From NCBI RefSeq assembly GCF_014287955.1, contig NZ_JACOPD010000002.1, positions 310,001-374,000 on the forward strand: DNA of 64,000 bases. Direction: 5' to 3'. Below are positions 62,182 through 64,000 of this stretch, one piece after another. The notes beneath the pieces were generated by a model that saw nothing but the letters and a program-made list of their open reading frames with translations, was not told where the DNA came from and did not search any database. A program made the translations under genes and the position numbers. This stretch comes from Lachnospira hominis (ex Liu et al. 2021). Lineage in GTDB: Bacteria > Bacillota > Clostridia > Lachnospirales > Lachnospiraceae. Numbering within the stretch: position 1 is the stretch's first letter; the number at the start of each line of letters is the position of its first letter.

Positions 62182-63168
62182 TTAATAAGTATACGGCGTC
62201 GTAGGTGTCGCCGGATATTTTGATACTGTACGTACATAATTATAATTGCCTTGATCAAGATATGCCTGAATCTCTGCATCTGTCTTCATAAAGCATGAAA
62301 ATCCCGAACGCATTCTTGTAGAATCAAAATGATACCAGCCTGTACCGGCATCAACTAAAAGCCATGCATGATCACCTGTAGGTGAATTTTCATTTTCAAG
62401 CCACATTGTCTTAACACCTAATGCTTCAAGAAGTGCTTTGTCTACTGATGTGTAAGTAAAGCAGTCGCCTCCTGTATAATCAGACTTTTTAAGTTCTGTA
62501 AGTGCAAGCAATGCTTCATTTTCCCAGTTAGAACCGTCATAGGGTGTTCCTGTATAACCGATTTTGTTATGTGCATAATCAAATATAGCTCTTAACTTCT
62601 GTCCTGTAGACATGGAAGATGTGGTAATATTTCCAAGTATTTCCTCTGCAAGTGCCTGATATGTGCCAGCAACGGGTGCCGGTTTTTCTATTGTAATATT
62701 TGCAGTCTTAGTTGCAACATTGCCTGCCGCATCAACCGCCTTATATGTTACTTCGTATGTTCCCGGAGTATCTGTGTCAACCGCTGACTTATCAACTTCT
62801 ACATCTACTTCACCGTCAACATCATCTGTTGCTGTAATACCCGAAAGATATGCTATCTTATCTCCAAGTGTGAATGTTTTATCTGCAGCTCCACTTATAA
62901 CAGGAGCTGTCAAATCACGTTTATCTTCTTTTTTACTATCCTTTTTTGTCTCTGTCTTCTGTGTTCCTGCATTATTTGCCGAATCAGAATTAGCATTGAC
63001 TGTCTTATGAAGACTAATTCCTATTGCAACTGCTATCACAATAAGCAGTACAAGAAGCAAAGCACCTCCGCATACAAATGAATATATATGCTTTGATATA
63101 TATTTTTTCACTTTTTTAATCTGAACATCACGTCTGCGTTTTACTTTAACGCCTTTTCTATTTGCCAT
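62182..63168 (-). CDS. Membrane-anchored transglutaminase-like protein with Ig-like domain
   Basis: 328 aa. Very basic cytosolic start (KVKRRRDVQIKKVKKYISKH), one helix (FVCGGALLLVLLIVIAVAIG), a charged linker, an Ig-like DUF5011 domain at about 88-165 (ITATDDVDGEVDVEVDKSAV, YKAVDAAGNVATKTANI) and a transglutaminase-like domain with Cys in YTGGDCFTYTS, His in TGDHAWLLVDA and Asp in WYHFDSTRM. The triad is complete. Probably processes or cross-links a surface component. GAAGG precedes ATG 63168. First gene of the O-acylation operon. Confidence 0.87.
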   Translation of the reverse strand: MANRKGVKVKRRRDVQIKKVKKYISKHIYSFVCGGALLLVLLIVIAVAIGISLHKTVNANSDSANNAGTQKTETKKDSKKEDKRDLTAPVISGAADKTFTLGDKIAYLSGITATDDVDGEVDVEVDKSAVDTDTPGTYEVTYKAVDAAGNVATKTANITIEKPAPVAGTYQALAEEILGNITTSSMSTGQKLRAIFDYAHNKIGYTGTPYDGSNWENEALLALTELKKSDYTGGDCFTYTSVDKALLEALGVKTMWLENENSPTGDHAWLLVDAGTGWYHFDSTRMRSGFSCFMKTDAEIQAYLDQGNYNYVRTVSKYPATPTTPYTY

Positions 63169-63287
63169 ATTTTAGCCTTCTTTCGCAAAGTATAGTTTAT
63201 AAATTTAATTGCATTTTCCGTTAAATTATAAAGCAAATACTTTACATTTTCAACTCTTTTAAGGCATTTTTAACATTGGTATTTAAT

Positions 63288-64000
63288 TTAGTCCAATGCT
63301 GCATCAGGACAGCATGAACATCCTATCCCGAGTCCGCCATATCCAATGTGGCATGCAACTCCCATTGATAAATCATCACATCTTACATCCATTCCCGGAA
63401 ATTCTTCACGAATCTGTGCCTCCCACTCTTTTGTAACTTCCGGCGATGCACTTGATGCTGCAAGAAGATTGACTTTACCTGCTTTATACCATTTTTCAAA
63501 CTTTGTATTCAAGTCATTTTTCATTGCTTCTATCATGACTTTTCTTGCCTTATTAAAACCTCTGCACTTCTGATACACATCAAGCGTACTTACATCAAAT
63601 TTCAGGACAGGCTTAATATTCAGAACTGTGCCAAGTGCCGCTGAAGCAGCTGATATTCTTCCACCGCGTTTAAGATTTTCCAGCGTTTCAACACCGACAT
63701 ATATAACCATATCTGACCTTGATGATTCCAGCATCTTTTTTATCCATGGTGCTACATATCCCTTTTCTATAAGTTCAAGTGCATCAAGAACAGAGCGGCG
63801 AAGCGGTGCTGAAACCCTGCCATTATCTACTACAAACACCTTGTTCTCATATTTTTCGTCTGAAGCAAGCATTGATGCTGTCGAACACGAACCGCTGAGT
63901 CCGCTGCTTATCGGTATGTAAATAATCTGCTCAAATTCTGTCAATGCCTCATCCCAGAACTTCATCACTTCAAGCGGTGACGGCTGCGATGTACTCACCT
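63288..64000 (-). CDS. DegV-family fatty-acid-binding protein, N-terminus cut by window edge
   Basis: The frame is open to 64000 and the window begins in the family motif TSQPSPLEVMKFW, so the N-terminal ~80 residues are outside. Visible: IIYIPISSGLSGSCSTASML, the Ser-rich ligand loop, VETLENLKRGGRISAASAAL and INPVL-type LNIKPVL. DegV/FakB proteins present fatty acids to the FakA kinase. The C-terminal GLGIGCSCCPDAALD is Cys-rich. No FakA partner is in view. Confidence 0.92.
   Translation of the reverse strand, partial: VSTSQPSPLEVMKFWDEALTEFEQIIYIPISSGLSGSCSTASMLASDEKYENKVFVVDNGRVSAPLRRSVLDALELIEKGYVAPWIKKMLESSRSDMVIYVGVETLENLKRGGRISAASAALGTVLNIKPVLKFDVSTLDVYQKCRGFNKARKVMIEAMKNDLNTKFEKWYKAGKVNLLAASSASPEVTKEWEAQIREEFPGMDVRCDDLSMGVACHIGYGGLGIGCSCCPDAALD

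Overview
The window is a stretch of low-GC, mostly minus-strand chromosome that reads like a gut Lachnospiraceae (Firmicutes, Clostridia). This is inferred from strong GGAGG-type ribosome binding sites, AT-rich spacers, a dockerin/cohesin pair, a HisRS/purine/GOGAT housekeeping set, an AddAB pair, a YczE-type membrane protein, a PfoR-like EIIC and a rhamnogalacturonan-acetylesterase-like enzyme typical of pectin users. A Lachnospira/Roseburia-like genome fits, but no species can be fixed from this sequence alone.

Layout. 1-3.5 kb: a secreted autolysin-like glucosaminidase with a C-terminal dockerin, followed at once by a cohesin-like surface protein that runs off the left edge. 3.5-12.6 kb: release factor 3, a small conserved-looking protein and the AddAB recombination helicase-nuclease. 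12.7-17.35 kb: a small accessory island bracketed by two ~187-bp direct repeats. It carries a secreted protein with eight Cys/His repeats and a caspase-like tail, a tandem pair of membrane-anchored paralogues (one frameshifted) and a PepSY-like membrane protein, all behind one promoter. 17.35-22.2 kb: hisS and purE-purM-purN-purD. 22.3-26.1 kb: a CydDC-type ABC exporter with a YgbA-like Cys-rich protein.

26.2-33.5 kb is a defence/accessory zone: an RloA/RloB (AbiL-like) pair, a lipoprotein, decayed small genes, a Fic protein with an array of palindromic operators, and an ImmA-type metallopeptidase next to a winged-helix/UDG-like protein. 33.6-37 kb: an HTH-alanine-aminotransferase fusion with its own repeated operator motif, and a LysR regulator divergent from a YczE-family membrane protein. 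37-39.9 kb: a sortase operon with its dedicated substrate, and VanZ. 39.9-42.6 kb: tRNA-Leu(CAG) and a three-gene operon of HPr-like protein, DUF1538 membrane protein and tandem PII protein.

42.8-54.4 kb: cardiolipin synthase, glutamate synthase gltBD, a diacylglycerol-kinase-like lipid kinase, a beta-CASP-type MBL nuclease, and mntP under a probable manganese riboswitch. 54.5-59 kb: an operon of SGNH/GDSL esterase, PfoR-like EIIC, M18 aminopeptidase and nitroreductase. 59-63.2 kb: a surface polymer O-acylation operon (transglutaminase-like protein, MBOAT, DltD/AlgX-like SGNH protein, lipoprotein). A DegV-family gene runs off the right edge.

The most unusual parts are the repeat-bracketed island with the Cys/His-repeat caspase-like protein, the HTH-AlaA fusion that keeps an internal ribosome binding site, the Fic operator array, the HPr-like/DUF1538/PII operon, and the cohesin-dockerin pair. 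Family assignments come from motif recognition by eye; no database search was run.
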